From the NCBI RefSeq assembly GCF_002796985.1, contig NZ_PEKX01000017.1, forward strand, positions 44,929-108,928: a stretch of 64,000 nucleotides of DNA, given 5' to 3'. Below are positions 38,212 through 46,732 of this stretch, one piece after another. The translations under genes and the position numbers were made by a program. Each line of letters starts with the position of its first letter. Positions within the stretch are counted from its first letter, which is position 1. The DNA is from Pseudomonas sp. Lineage in GTDB: Bacteria; Pseudomonadota; Gammaproteobacteria; Pseudomonadales; Pseudomonadaceae. The notes under the pieces were generated by a model that did no database searches, was not told the origin of the DNA, and saw only the letters and a list, made by a program, of their open reading frames with translations.

Positions 38212-38645
38212 GCACCCGCGCGGTACGGCTGCGGCGGGAAGACTTCAGCTGCTTCTATCCCGTCACCACCCGCTGGGGTGATCACGACTCATACGGGCAC
38301 GTGCACAACGTGGTCTATTACTCGTTCTTTGATTCGGCCATCAGCCAATTCCTGGTCGAAAGCGGCACCCTGGATATCGGCTGCAGCCCGGTCATCGGGT
38401 TGATTGCCGCCTCCAACTGCACCTACCACGCATCCATCACTTTCCCCGAGCGGGTCACGGTCGGCCTGCGCATCGCGCACCTGGGCAACAGCAGTGCGCG
38501 CTACGAGCTGGGTGTGTTTCGTGAGGACGACGAGCAGGCAAGCGCCACCGGGGAGGTGGTGTATGTCTATGTCGATCGGCAGAGCCAGCGCGCCGCGCGC
38601 ATCCCCGCGCCGATCCGCGAAGAGCTCGCCAGTCTGGCTGTGTGA
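38208..38645 (+). CDS. 4HBT-type acyl-CoA thioesterase
   Basis: 145 residues. The hot-dog thioesterase motif TTRWGDHDSYGHVHNVVYYSFFD places the catalytic Asp at residue 27. The fold and length are those of the YbgC/4-hydroxybenzoyl-CoA thioesterase family, which hydrolyses acyl-CoA to free acid and CoA in the cytoplasm. It starts within the iron ADH stop (ATGA-type overlap), so both are made together. A release of acyl groups for the LuxE-like enzyme is conceivable, since LuxE needs free acid and no LuxD is present. Confidence 0.92.
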   Translation: MSTRAVRLRREDFSCFYPVTTRWGDHDSYGHVHNVVYYSFFDSAISQFLVESGTLDIGCSPVIGLIAASNCTYHASITFPERVTVGLRIAHLGNSSARYELGVFREDDEQASATGEVVYVYVDRQSQRAARIPAPIREELASLAV

Positions 38646-38651
38646 GTGCTC

Positions 38652-38682
38652 CGCCCACCCCGTCGATCCGACGGGGTGGGCG
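38652..38682 (+). terminator. Terminator hairpin after the thioesterase gene
   Basis: A perfect 14-base stem, CGCCCACCCCGTCG/CGACGGGGTGGGCG, with a 3-base loop, six bases past the stop. Only a weak T-run follows. Confidence 0.7.
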
Positions 38683-38735
38683 TTGCGCCGTGCCCGCTTT
38701 ACACTGACAGCTCATTGCTGTGAAGGAGCTCGCCA

Positions 38736-39443
38736 ATGAGCAAATCACCCCCCCAGCAGAGCAGTGTGCCGGAGGAAATGAGCGTGCCGGTGGCCATGCC
38801 GCCCGGCCCTCGCAAGGAGCCGAAACAGGCCCGTTCGATTGCACTGGTGGCCGCCCTCAAGCAGGCAGGTCGGCAGTTGCTGGAGGACGGTGGGCGCGAT
38901 GCGCTGACCGCCTCACGACTGGCGGACGTTTCAGGCGTGGCGATCAGCTCGATCTACGAATATTTTCCCGCCATGGACTCATTGATCGCGGCGATCTTCG
39001 AGGACTACCGCACGGAAGTCAGCCAGGAGTTGCTGAACGAGATCATGGCGCTGCCTGCCCACGCGACGCTGTTCGACGGCATCGTCATGGTGTTGCGCTT
39101 CGGCCTCGCGGTACACCATCGCAAGGCCTGTCTCGACCCGGAATTCAGCCAACGCTCCACACGCTACGATGAGCTGGTCCGCCTGGACCTGGTGGAAGCC
39201 CGGCAGTCCTGGTCCGCCGGCGCCACGCCGGCGCTGTTCAATCGCTTCGCCGATGAAATCCACGTCACCGATCGCGAAACTGCACATTTCCTGGTCTACC
39301 AGACCCTGCTGACCCTGCCACGGGCGGTGGCGCTGGCGCACCCGGAGTATCTCGCCAAACCGGGCACCGCTGTACTCATCGCGCGCATGGTGCATGCCGT
39401 CCTCACTGAAGCTTCCCCTTCCCAAACGCAAACGCCCCGCTGA
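38736..39443 (+). CDS. TetR-family transcriptional regulator
   Basis: 235 residues, AAGGAG upstream. After a ~25-residue polar N-terminal extension, residues ~30-85 are the TetR helix-turn-helix (ALTASRLADVSGVAISSIYEYFPAMDSLIAAIFEDY). The rest is a variable ligand-binding domain. It lies between the iron ADH/thioesterase operon and the second DUF1302/DUF1329 pair. It may act on the palindrome at 36896 or on its own promoter. Confidence 0.93.
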   Translation: MSKSPPQQSSVPEEMSVPVAMPPGPRKEPKQARSIALVAALKQAGRQLLEDGGRDALTASRLADVSGVAISSIYEYFPAMDSLIAAIFEDYRTEVSQELLNEIMALPAHATLFDGIVMVLRFGLAVHHRKACLDPEFSQRSTRYDELVRLDLVEARQSWSAGATPALFNRFADEIHVTDRETAHFLVYQTLLTLPRAVALAHPEYLAKPGTAVLIARMVHAVLTEASPSQTQTPR

Positions 39444-39460
39444 AAAGCGGGGCGTTTGCG
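39427..39460. terminator. Bidirectional terminator, TetR and DUF1329 copy 2
   Basis: A perfect 15-base stem, CGCAAACGCCCCGCT/AGCGGGGCGTTTGCG, with a GAAA loop. It overlaps the TetR stop codon and lies 16 bases past the convergent DUF1329 stop. Confidence 0.85.
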
Positions 39461-39476
39461 TTGGCGCGAGGAAGGG

Positions 39477-40841
39477 TCAGCGGATACCGGCGTTACGCAG
39501 GGCGGCTGGCTTGAAGTCATTGATGGAGAACTTCTGGTCGTACAGGGTGCCGTGCTTGGATTCGTTGATCATCCCAAGTACCACGTAGCGGCCGGCGATC
39601 AGATCGTAGAGCGTCTGCGCGGCGTAGCTGGCGATACCCTGCTGGTAATCGCTGACCAGATGCCCCTCGGCAACGCGCCAGAGCTGGCCACGGCTGTCAT
39701 AGTGATCGACCTCCACCAGTGCCCAGCTGTCCTCGTCGAAATACATGTGGCGCTTGGCGTAGATATGGCGTTCGCCGGGTTTGAGCGTGCCTTCCACTTC
39801 CCACACGCGGTGCAGTTCGTAGCGGGTCAGGTCCTGGTTGATGTGGCCGGGCTTGATGATGTCGGCGTACTTCACCGAGGGCGACCACAGCCGGTAGTTG
39901 TTGTACGGGATGTACATCTCCTTCTTGCCGATCAGCTTCCAGGTGTAGCGGTCCGGCGAGCCGTTGTAGAGGTCGGTGTTGTCGGTGGTGCGCATGCCGT
40001 CGGCGGCCGTGCCCGGACCGTCGTAGGCGATTTCCGGGGCGCGTCGCACGCGGCGCTGGCCGGCGTTGTAGGTCCAGGCCTGGCGCGGGTCCTTGAGCTG
40101 GTCGATGGTTTCATAGGCCAGGTTGACGGTACCGGTCAGGCGCGCCGGAGCGATGATTTCCTGCTTGTAGAGGAACAGGATGTTGGCCGTTTGCGCCGGA
40201 TCGCTGTCGGCCAGGTATTGCGGCATGCCCATGGTTTCGCGGAACCCGACCTGTACGTAGTCGCCCTTGGCTTGCGGCACCGCCTGGGCGCTGTAGCGCA
40301 GGTAATTGGTGCCACGGTAGCGCGTCTCGTGGTTCCAGACGACCTCTACACCGCTCTTGGGTATCGGGAAGGCGTAGTAGTGCGAGGTGAAGTTGCTCAG
40401 GCCGTTGCCGTCGTTGATCAGCTGGGTGGTCTGCGCGCTTGTCTTCGCCGCGTCGTAGATGCGCTGCGGGGCCGAGAAGGTGCGGTGGCTGGGGTATACC
40501 GGGATGCGATAGCTGTCGGGGTAGCGCTTGAGCAGTGCAAGCTGGCCAGGGGTCAGCTTGTCCTTGTACTGCTCGGCGTTGGCCGCGGTGATGACGAACT
40601 GCGGCTTTTCGTTGGCGAAGGGGTCGCCCAGGAAGCTGTTCTGTACCGGCGCGGCATCGGCCTTCAGGCCGCCCGTCCAGGCCGGGATGCTGCCGTCGGC
40701 GTTGCCGGCCTTCTGCGCACCGAGCGGAGTCAGGCTGCTCCCCAGTTGTTCGGCTTCCTGCGGCGAGACGGCGGCCATCACGCTGGAGGCGAGCAGGGTC
40801 AGCGCCAGGGCGCCGGTTTTCATCAGGATGGTGTTCTTCAT
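39477..40841 (-). CDS. DUF1329 outer-membrane-associated protein (copy 2)
   Basis: 454 residues with a signal peptide ending near VMAAV. It is a clear paralogue of 779-2146: same length, same SIPAWTGGL and PIPKSGVEVVWNHETRY stretches. It follows the DUF1302 gene by 15 bases and forms a two-gene unit with it. This pair is divergent from the SCPx thiolase/MaoC/SDR operon rather than linked to a sulfatase, so the two DUF1302/DUF1329 pairs may serve different substrates or steps. Confidence 0.9.
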   Translation of the reverse strand: MKNTILMKTGALALTLLASSVMAAVSPQEAEQLGSSLTPLGAQKAGNADGSIPAWTGGLKADAAPVQNSFLGDPFANEKPQFVITAANAEQYKDKLTPGQLALLKRYPDSYRIPVYPSHRTFSAPQRIYDAAKTSAQTTQLINDGNGLSNFTSHYYAFPIPKSGVEVVWNHETRYRGTNYLRYSAQAVPQAKGDYVQVGFRETMGMPQYLADSDPAQTANILFLYKQEIIAPARLTGTVNLAYETIDQLKDPRQAWTYNAGQRRVRRAPEIAYDGPGTAADGMRTTDNTDLYNGSPDRYTWKLIGKKEMYIPYNNYRLWSPSVKYADIIKPGHINQDLTRYELHRVWEVEGTLKPGERHIYAKRHMYFDEDSWALVEVDHYDSRGQLWRVAEGHLVSDYQQGIASYAAQTLYDLIAGRYVVLGMINESKHGTLYDQKFSINDFKPAALRNAGIR

Positions 40842-40856
40842 GCTTGGTTACCTGCC

Positions 40857-42671
40857 TTAGAAGTTCACGCCGAAGCTGAGTGCGACGAAGTCGCGGTCGG
40901 TCTGGGTATTGAAGTGGCCGCCGAAGTAGTCGGTGTAGGCCAGGCTGGCCGTGTAGGTGCTCTGGTAGTCGGCGTTGAGACCGACGCTGACGGCCTTCTG
41001 GCCCTCTTCGAAGTTCGGCCCGTAGCCGCTGACGTCCTGCGACCAGGCGAGGTTCGGCGACAGGTTGATACCGGCGAAGACGTTGGGGTAGTCCAGCTGC
41101 GCGCGGACGCGGTAACCCCACGAGCTGCTGGTGTAGAAGCCGTTGTCGTTGCATTCCTGCTGAGGGTTGCTGGCGTTCGGCGTGCCCTTGGCGGAGCCGA
41201 CGCAGACCGCCTGGTTGTTCAGCTGGCCGGCGCCGAACACCGGGTTGCGGCCGAAGCGGATGTCCGTGCCATCGGCATCGCCAACGCCGCCGATGTGGTT
41301 GTAACCCACCTCGCCGACGACGGTCAGACGCTCGGCGGCCAGTACCTGGTTGAACAGCTTGGTCGCGGTCAGCTGCGCCTGGGTCACTGGCATGCGCTTG
41401 TAGCCGGGGATGTCGGCGCCGGCGTGCAGGCTCTGCTGACCGCTGACGTAGACCGGTGAGGTGGCGCTGCCCAGCGCCGCCAGGTTGAGGTCGGCGGTGT
41501 TGATCTGCAGCGGCATGTTCGGCCGGAAGCTCAGTTCGCCGCCCAGCGAAACGCCATGCAGGTTGGTGGCGAAGCTCAGGCCGTAAAGGCGGATGTCCTC
41601 GGGGTAGTCGATGAAGTAGCGCGCACTACGGATCGCCGCCAACTGGTTAGTCAGGGTTTTCGCGGTGGTCAGGCTCAGGTAGGGCGAGCGGCTGTGGTAG
41701 TTCATCGCGTAGGCGGCGAACTCGGTGTCGTTCAGCTCCGGGACGAACCAGCGCAGGGCCAGGCCGTACTGGCCGCCGTCGCGGGCATCGCGGTCCTTGC
41801 TGCGCGGGATGTAGGCATCGTCGGTGCCGCCGCGCACCAGGGTGGCCGGGCCGCCGGTGTTGTGGGCAACGCCGGGGGCGAGGTCGTCGCCGGTCACCAC
41901 CAGGCGGTCGTAGCAGCCGGCGGCGACACCGTCGGCACCGAAGAAGGTGCCGCAGTTGTCGACCACCGTGTGGTCCCACTCGATCTGGTAGAAGCCCTCG
42001 GCGGTGAGGTTTTCGGTCAGGCCCTGGGACAGGTAGAACATGTTCACCGGTACCAGCGCTTCCTTGACCTCGGAGCCGGGGCGGCGCAGCGCCGCAACGT
42101 CCACCGGGTTGATCGCGCTGATGCCGTTCTGGATGAAGGTGCTCTCGCCCCAGTTCACCACCTGCTTGCCCACGCGCACGTTGCCCGGCAGGTCGCCCAG
42201 GTTGTAGTTGTGGTAGACGAACGCATCGAGAAACTGGCCGCCCTTGGTGCGCGCTGCCTGGTCGCGGCCGGCGTCGTCGATGTCGTAGAAGTGCTGGCTG
42301 CCGTCGGCCTGTTCGAAGTCGTACCAGTATTTGCCTCGGAGGAAGGCGCCGCTGTCCCCGTAGCGCAGTTCCAGGTCATGCAGCCCCTTGAAGATGGTCG
42401 AGAAGTTTTCGCCGGAGCGGAAGTTCAAGCGGCCATCGTCGGCGGTACGCGAGGCGGACTTGCCTTTGGCGCCCTGGGAGTTGAAGTTGGAAATGAAGTT
42501 GGGGTTGGCCCCGGTAGTGGACCAACTGCCGCCGATGGATAGCGACGAGTCGAACTTGCCTTCGATTTCGCCGATGTTGAAATCGACGGCACCGGCCTGG
42601 GACGCCATGCCCAGGGCGATGGCGGCGGCAAGCAGGTGGGGTTGGAAGACTGCGGTTTTTCTTATTGTCAT
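40857..42671 (-). CDS. DUF1302 outer-membrane barrel protein (copy 2)
   Basis: 604 residues from the ATG at 42671, preceded by GGAGCAGCGC. A signal peptide ends near GAVDF (AIALGMASQAGA). The chain ends in SFGVNF, as in copy 1, which fits an outer-membrane barrel. Long stretches match copy 1, such as IFKGLHDLELRY and GKYWYDFE. It contains a Cys-flanked insert near residues 500-515 (VCVGSAKGTPNASNPQQEC) that copy 1 lacks, likely a surface loop. Function is inferred to be passage of hydrophobic molecules. Confidence 0.9.
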   Translation of the reverse strand: MTIRKTAVFQPHLLAAAIALGMASQAGAVDFNIGEIEGKFDSSLSIGGSWSTTGANPNFISNFNSQGAKGKSASRTADDGRLNFRSGENFSTIFKGLHDLELRYGDSGAFLRGKYWYDFEQADGSQHFYDIDDAGRDQAARTKGGQFLDAFVYHNYNLGDLPGNVRVGKQVVNWGESTFIQNGISAINPVDVAALRRPGSEVKEALVPVNMFYLSQGLTENLTAEGFYQIEWDHTVVDNCGTFFGADGVAAGCYDRLVVTGDDLAPGVAHNTGGPATLVRGGTDDAYIPRSKDRDARDGGQYGLALRWFVPELNDTEFAAYAMNYHSRSPYLSLTTAKTLTNQLAAIRSARYFIDYPEDIRLYGLSFATNLHGVSLGGELSFRPNMPLQINTADLNLAALGSATSPVYVSGQQSLHAGADIPGYKRMPVTQAQLTATKLFNQVLAAERLTVVGEVGYNHIGGVGDADGTDIRFGRNPVFGAGQLNNQAVCVGSAKGTPNASNPQQECNDNGFYTSSSWGYRVRAQLDYPNVFAGINLSPNLAWSQDVSGYGPNFEEGQKAVSVGLNADYQSTYTASLAYTDYFGGHFNTQTDRDFVALSFGVNF

Positions 42672-42874
42672 GCGCTGCTCCAATACAGGGTTCCTCGACA
42701 TTCGGGATGACCTTCGAGGTCAGTCCGGCGCCGGGACGGACAGTGCACGAGCCAATGACGGAGAGGTCGGCGGGCTGTCGTGGTCCCGGCGTCTGCGGGT
42801 TGCGCCGTGTTCTGACGGCAGGCTCATCCTGTACCTGCCGCACTACCACCTCCTCCCCTCGGCGGACGATCGTG

Positions 42875-42894
42875 CCCCCTCCCATAAGGGGGGG
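42875..42894 (-). promoter_or_regulatory. C-tract/G-tract operator, site e
   Basis: On the plus strand CCCCCTCCC-ATAA-GGGGGGG. Facing left it is followed by GGTAGTGC ~47 bases on, similar to the CATAGTGC element behind sites h and i. It most likely serves the DUF1302/DUF1329 pair. Confidence 0.5.
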
Positions 42895-42925
42895 TATGCC
42901 GGAGCACGCTCCTGCGGCGGCCCGT

Positions 42926-42945
42926 CCCCCTCGACGGGAGGGGGG
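42926..42945 (+). promoter_or_regulatory. C-tract/G-tract operator, site f
   Basis: CCCCCTC-GACG-GGAGGGGGG, 139 bases before the SCPx thiolase start and 51 bases from site e. It most likely serves the rightward thiolase/MaoC/SDR operon, though no convincing -10 element is seen. Confidence 0.5.
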
Positions 42946-43064
42946 TGGCCTCCAGGGGGGAGGGGATGTCGCTGGACGGCCCCTCGGCAACCATCGACTC
43001 CAGCTTGTCCGGTTCGTCGCACGCGGCGCCGGTCGCCTTCCGCCCCATGAGTCTGGAGATAGTG

Positions 43065-44252
43065 ATGTCGCAGAAAACCTACGTTGCCGGCGTCGGCATG
43101 ATTCAGTTCGCCAAGCCCGGCGCCAGCGCCAGCTACATCGAGATGGGCGCTCAGGCCGTGCGCCTGGCCCTGCAGGATGCCGGCATCGATTACCGCCTGG
43201 TGCAGCAGGCCTACGCCGGCTACGTCTATGGCGACTCCACCAGCGGCCAGTCGGCGCTCTACGAAGTCGGCCTGAGTGGTATCCCGGTGGTCAACGTCAA
43301 CAACAACTGCGGCAGCGGCTCCACCGCGCTCTGGCTGGCGCGCCAGGCCGTGGAAAGCGGTGCGGTGGACTGCGCCCTGGCCTTCGGTTTCGAGCAGATG
43401 CAGCCCGGCGCGCTGAAGGATCACTGGACCGACCGTCCGGCGACCATCGGCAAGGGCAATGCCGTGGCCGATATCGTCTTCCCCGAGGGCGTCGGCATGC
43501 CCAATGCCTTGCGCTTCTTCGGCGGCGCCGGCAAGGAGCACATGGAGAAGTACGGCACGAAGATGGAAACCTTCGCCGCGATTCGCGCCAAGGCCAGCCG
43601 TCATGCCGCCAACAACCCGCTGGCGGTCTTCAAGAAGGTCATCAGCGTCGAGGACGTGATGGCCGACCAGGTGATCTTCCCCGGCGTGATGACTCGCCTG
43701 ATGGCGTGCCCGCCGACCTGTGGCGGCGCCGCGGCGATCATCGTCTCCGAGCGTTTCGCGAAGAAGCACGGCTTGCGCACCGACGTGACCATCCTCGCGC
43801 AGGCCCTGGTCACCGACCAGCCGGAAGCCTTCGAGCCGCCCTCGATGATCAGCGCCGTGGGTGTGGGCATGACCCGCCAGGCCGCCACCGAGGTCTATGA
43901 GAAGGCCGGCGTCGGCCCCGAGGAAATCCGCGTCTGCGAACTGCACGACTGCTTCGCCCAGAACGAGCTGCTGACCTATGAAGGCCTGGGCTTCTGCGCC
44001 GAAGGCGAGGGCGAGAAGTTCGTTCTCGACGGCGATAACACCTACGGCGGCCGCGTGGTCACCAACCCGTCCGGCGGCCTGCTCTCCAAGGGCCACCCGC
44101 TGGGTGCCACGGGCCTGGCGCAGTGCTACGAGCTGACCAACCAGTTGCGCGGCAACGCCGGGGCGCGCCAGGTCGAAGGCCTGCAGCATGCCCTGCAGCA
44201 CAACCTGGGCCTGGGCGGCGCCGGCATCGTGACCCTGTTCGGTCGCGGCTGA
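43065..44252 (+). CDS. SCPx-type thiolase, first gene of a beta-oxidation operon
   Basis: 395 residues from the ATG at 43065 (GGAG seven bases upstream; the ATG at 43047 has none). Cys82 in NVNNNCGSGSTAL, HDCFAQNELLTYEGLG and GHPLGATGLAQCYEL are the catalytic motifs. The second Cys of classical thiolases is absent at the end (GGAGIVTLF), as is usual in SCP-x enzymes. Close relative of the enzyme at 22802. It heads an operon with two MaoC proteins and an SDR, together able to hydrate, oxidise and cleave an enoyl-CoA. Confidence 0.95.
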   Translation: MSQKTYVAGVGMIQFAKPGASASYIEMGAQAVRLALQDAGIDYRLVQQAYAGYVYGDSTSGQSALYEVGLSGIPVVNVNNNCGSGSTALWLARQAVESGAVDCALAFGFEQMQPGALKDHWTDRPATIGKGNAVADIVFPEGVGMPNALRFFGGAGKEHMEKYGTKMETFAAIRAKASRHAANNPLAVFKKVISVEDVMADQVIFPGVMTRLMACPPTCGGAAAIIVSERFAKKHGLRTDVTILAQALVTDQPEAFEPPSMISAVGVGMTRQAATEVYEKAGVGPEEIRVCELHDCFAQNELLTYEGLGFCAEGEGEKFVLDGDNTYGGRVVTNPSGGLLSKGHPLGATGLAQCYELTNQLRGNAGARQVEGLQHALQHNLGLGGAGIVTLFGRG

Positions 44253-44312
44253 TGCGCCTGCGCGCGTCCACCCGGGCGTGCGCTTCCACCTCTTTGACTG
44301 GAGAGCCGTGAA

Positions 44313-44753
44313 GTGGCAGACAAAAGCCTGATCGGTCGTTCGCTCGGCGTGACCAGCGCCGAGCTGGAAAAGGGCCAACTGCGTTTCTTCGCCAAAGCCA
44401 TCGGCGAGACCGACCCCGTCTACACCGACGAGGCCGTGGCCCAGGCGGCGGGCTATCCGTCGCTGCCGATGCCGCCGACCTTCCTGTTCTGCCTGGAGCG
44501 GGAAGGGCGCGATACCGACCGCATCATCGAAGGCATCATGGGTTTCGACCTCGGCCGCATCCTGCATGCGGAGCAGTCCTTCGATTATCACCGCATGGCC
44601 TTCGCCGGCGATGTGCTGACCTTCGACGCTCGGGTTGTCGACGTGTACGAGAAGAAGGGCGGCGCCCTGCAGTTCGTGGTCTGCGAAACCCGTGTGACCA
44701 ACCAGCGCGGCGAGCACATCGCCGATGTCCGCTCGTCCACCGTGCAGCGCTGA
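44313..44753 (+). CDS. MaoC-like hydratase subunit (N-terminal hot-dog type)
   Basis: 146 residues from the GTG at 44313, with GGAGAG upstream. It matches the MaoC N-terminal/FAS1-like hot-dog fold: FAKAIGETDPVYTDEAVAQAAGYPSLPMPPTF. It keeps the ETDP-x-Y segment but not the full Asp-His hydratase-2 motif. The next gene does carry that motif, 10 bases on. Such split pairs form heterodimeric enoyl-CoA hydratases in steroid side-chain pathways. Together they equal the two hot-dog halves fused to the SDR at 17878. Confidence 0.88.
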   Translation: MADKSLIGRSLGVTSAELEKGQLRFFAKAIGETDPVYTDEAVAQAAGYPSLPMPPTFLFCLEREGRDTDRIIEGIMGFDLGRILHAEQSFDYHRMAFAGDVLTFDARVVDVYEKKGGALQFVVCETRVTNQRGEHIADVRSSTVQR

Positions 44754-44763
44754 GGAGCCGAGC

Positions 44764-45183
44764 ATGAGCATTCCGCAATTTCGCGAGGTGCAGGTTGGCG
44801 ACGAGTTGCCGACGCTCACCCTGGCGCCGATCAATCGCACCACCCTGGCGCTGTACGCCGGGGCCTCCGGCGACCACAACCAGGTGCACATCGATCTCGA
44901 TTTCGCTCGCAAGTCGCGGCAACCGGACGTGTTCGCCCACGGCATGCTGTCGGCTGCCTACCTTGGCCGCCTGCTGAGCGCCTGGGTGCCGCAGCCGCGA
45001 ATCCGTGCGCTGTCGGTGCGCTTCGTCGGCATCACCCAGCTCGGCCACATTCCGCACCTGAGCGGCCGCATCGTCGAGAAGTTCGAAGTCGAGGACGAGA
45101 AGCTCGTTCGCATCCAACTGTTGTGCGCCAACCAGTACGGCGAGCCGCGCCTGACCGGCGAAGCCGTGGTTGCGCTGGCCTGA
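44764..45183 (+). CDS. MaoC-like enoyl-CoA hydratase subunit
   Basis: 139 residues from the ATG at 44764 (GAGGAG upstream). The hydratase-2 motif is YAGASGDHNQVHIDLDFARKSRQPDVFAHG, with catalytic Asp and His in GDHNQVH. It adds water to 2-enoyl-CoA, giving the (3R)-hydroxy product. It probably works as a dimer with the preceding subunit and passes its product to the SDR 26 bases downstream. Confidence 0.9.
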   Translation: MSIPQFREVQVGDELPTLTLAPINRTTLALYAGASGDHNQVHIDLDFARKSRQPDVFAHGMLSAAYLGRLLSAWVPQPRIRALSVRFVGITQLGHIPHLSGRIVEKFEVEDEKLVRIQLLCANQYGEPRLTGEAVVALA

Positions 45184-45209
45184 ACCCCACAAGAACAAGG
45201 TAAGCAAGC

Positions 45210-46037
45210 ATGAAGAAACTTGAAGGCAAGGTGGCTCTGGTCACCGGGTCCGGCCGTGGCATCGGCCGCAGCGTCGCCCTGAAACTGGCCCGCGAGGGCG
45301 CCCGCGTAGTAGTCAATGACCTCGATTCAGCTCCCGCCGAGGAAGTGGTCGCCGAAATCCGCGCCGCCGGTGGCGAAGCCGTCGCCTGCGTCGGCAGTGT
45401 CACCGCCGTGGATTTCGCCGAGCGCTTCATCAAGACCGCGATGGACAGCTACGGCACCCTCGACATCATCGTCAACAACGCCGGTTACACCTGGGACAAC
45501 GTGGTCCAGAAGATGACCGACGAGCAGTGGTACGCCATCCTCGACTGCCACATCACCGCGCCGTTCCGCATCCTGCGTGCCGCACAGCCGATCATCAGCG
45601 CGCTGGCCAAACAGGAGGCCGCGGAGGGCAGGGTGGTCAACCGCAAGGTGGTCAACATCTCCTCGGTGTCCGCCGCCGGCAACCCGGGCCAGATCAACTA
45701 CTCCACGGCCAAGGCTGGCGTATTGGGCATGACCAAGGCGTTGTCCAAGGAGTGGGGGCGCTACAAGGTCAACGTCAACGCCGTCGCCTTCGGCCATATC
45801 GAGACGCGCCAGACCCAGCCCGTGGAGGGTGACCCGAACTACATCGAGATCGAGGGCCGACAGATCAAGGTCGGCATCAGCCCGGCGACCGTCGAGGCCT
45901 CGAAGAGCCTGATTCCGCTGGGCCGCCCCGGCACCCCGGACGAGGCGGCCGATGCCGTCTACCTGTTCTGCATTCCCGAGTCGAACTACGTCTCGGGGCA
46001 GGTGCTGGTCTGCGGCGGCGGTCTGGGCACCGTGTGA
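45210..46037 (+). CDS. Short-chain dehydrogenase, probably (3R)-hydroxyacyl-CoA
   Basis: 275 residues. TGSGRGIG nucleotide site, NNAG, and YSTAK catalytic pair after SSVSAAGNPGQIN. It has a longer C-terminal loop than FabG (GDPNYIEIEGRQIKVGISP). From its place right after two MaoC subunits and a thiolase it most likely oxidises the 3-hydroxyacyl-CoA made by the hydratase. A terminator-like hairpin follows the gene. Confidence 0.92.
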   Translation: MKKLEGKVALVTGSGRGIGRSVALKLAREGARVVVNDLDSAPAEEVVAEIRAAGGEAVACVGSVTAVDFAERFIKTAMDSYGTLDIIVNNAGYTWDNVVQKMTDEQWYAILDCHITAPFRILRAAQPIISALAKQEAAEGRVVNRKVVNISSVSAAGNPGQINYSTAKAGVLGMTKALSKEWGRYKVNVNAVAFGHIETRQTQPVEGDPNYIEIEGRQIKVGISPATVEASKSLIPLGRPGTPDEAADAVYLFCIPESNYVSGQVLVCGGGLGTV

Positions 46038-46042
46038 ATGCG

Positions 46043-46071
46043 AGGGGCTCTCCGGAGCCCCTTGGCTTTTT
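46043..46071 (+). terminator. Terminator after the SDR gene
   Basis: AGGGGCTC-TCCG-GAGCCCCT stem followed by TGGCTTTTT. It would separate or reduce expression of the DUF2889 and DUF1254 genes that follow. Confidence 0.8.
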
Positions 46072-46089
46072 CCGAGGAGGGATCTGGTC

Positions 46090-46671
46090 ATGCAAGAGAG
46101 CAAACCGGCGCGCCGATTGCTGCATACCCGCCAGGTGGAGTGCATCGGCTATGAACGCGAGGACGGGCTGTTCGAGATCGAAGGACGCCTGCTCGACACC
46201 AAGGGCCAGGACACCGATTTTCCCTACGGCACCATCGTCGCTGGCGGCACGCTGCATCGCATGCGCCTGCTGATGGTGCTGGACCGGCAACTGGTGATCC
46301 GGAGCGTCGAGGCTTTCACCGAGCAGGCCCCAACGCCCGTGTGCGGGCAGATCACGTCCGCCTACCAGGCTCTGGCCGGAGTGCGCATCGGCCCCGGCTT
46401 CAGGAAGAAGGTTGCCGAGCGCGTCGGCGGGGTAAGCGGCTGCACGCACCTGACGGACCTGCTCGGCCCGATGGCCACCACCGCCATCCAGACGCTCGCC
46501 CCCCTGGTGCAGAAGCGTCTGCGCGAGCGCGCAGCCCATGACCCCGCCTTCGAGATGCCGCACCACTGGGTCATCGGCACCTGCCATGCCTACCGCCCCG
46601 ATGGCGATGCGGCCCGCCGGGTCAGCGAATGGAGGCCCTATGGCGACGCCCGGCGTGCCAAACGCCGCTGA
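46090..46671 (+). CDS. DUF2889 family protein
   Basis: 193 residues from the ATG at 46090 (GGAGG at 46076-46080). It begins with a charged region and has the family-typical ECIGYEREDGLFEIEGRLLDTK and GVSGCTHLTDLLGPMATTAIQT segments. No signal peptide. Proteins of this family recur in steroid and hydrocarbon catabolic clusters, but their function is not established. The conserved Cys-x-His (GCTHL) hints at a metal or catalytic site. It lies after a terminator, between the SDR and two DUF1254 genes. Confidence 0.82.
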   Translation: MQESKPARRLLHTRQVECIGYEREDGLFEIEGRLLDTKGQDTDFPYGTIVAGGTLHRMRLLMVLDRQLVIRSVEAFTEQAPTPVCGQITSAYQALAGVRIGPGFRKKVAERVGGVSGCTHLTDLLGPMATTAIQTLAPLVQKRLRERAAHDPAFEMPHHWVIGTCHAYRPDGDAARRVSEWRPYGDARRAKRR

Positions 46672-46732
46672 AGTGAAACCGTCCGATCTTCTAACCGGGC
46701 CCGGCAATGGCCGGGCGAAAATGGAGGCTTAC

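Larger units (their letters stand above)
42672..43064. other. Divergent control region with two operator copies
   Basis: About 390 non-coding bases between the DUF1302 and thiolase genes. It holds sites e and f plus further C/G runs at 42848 and 42949. Two copies fit a need to drive both directions. Confidence 0.65.
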
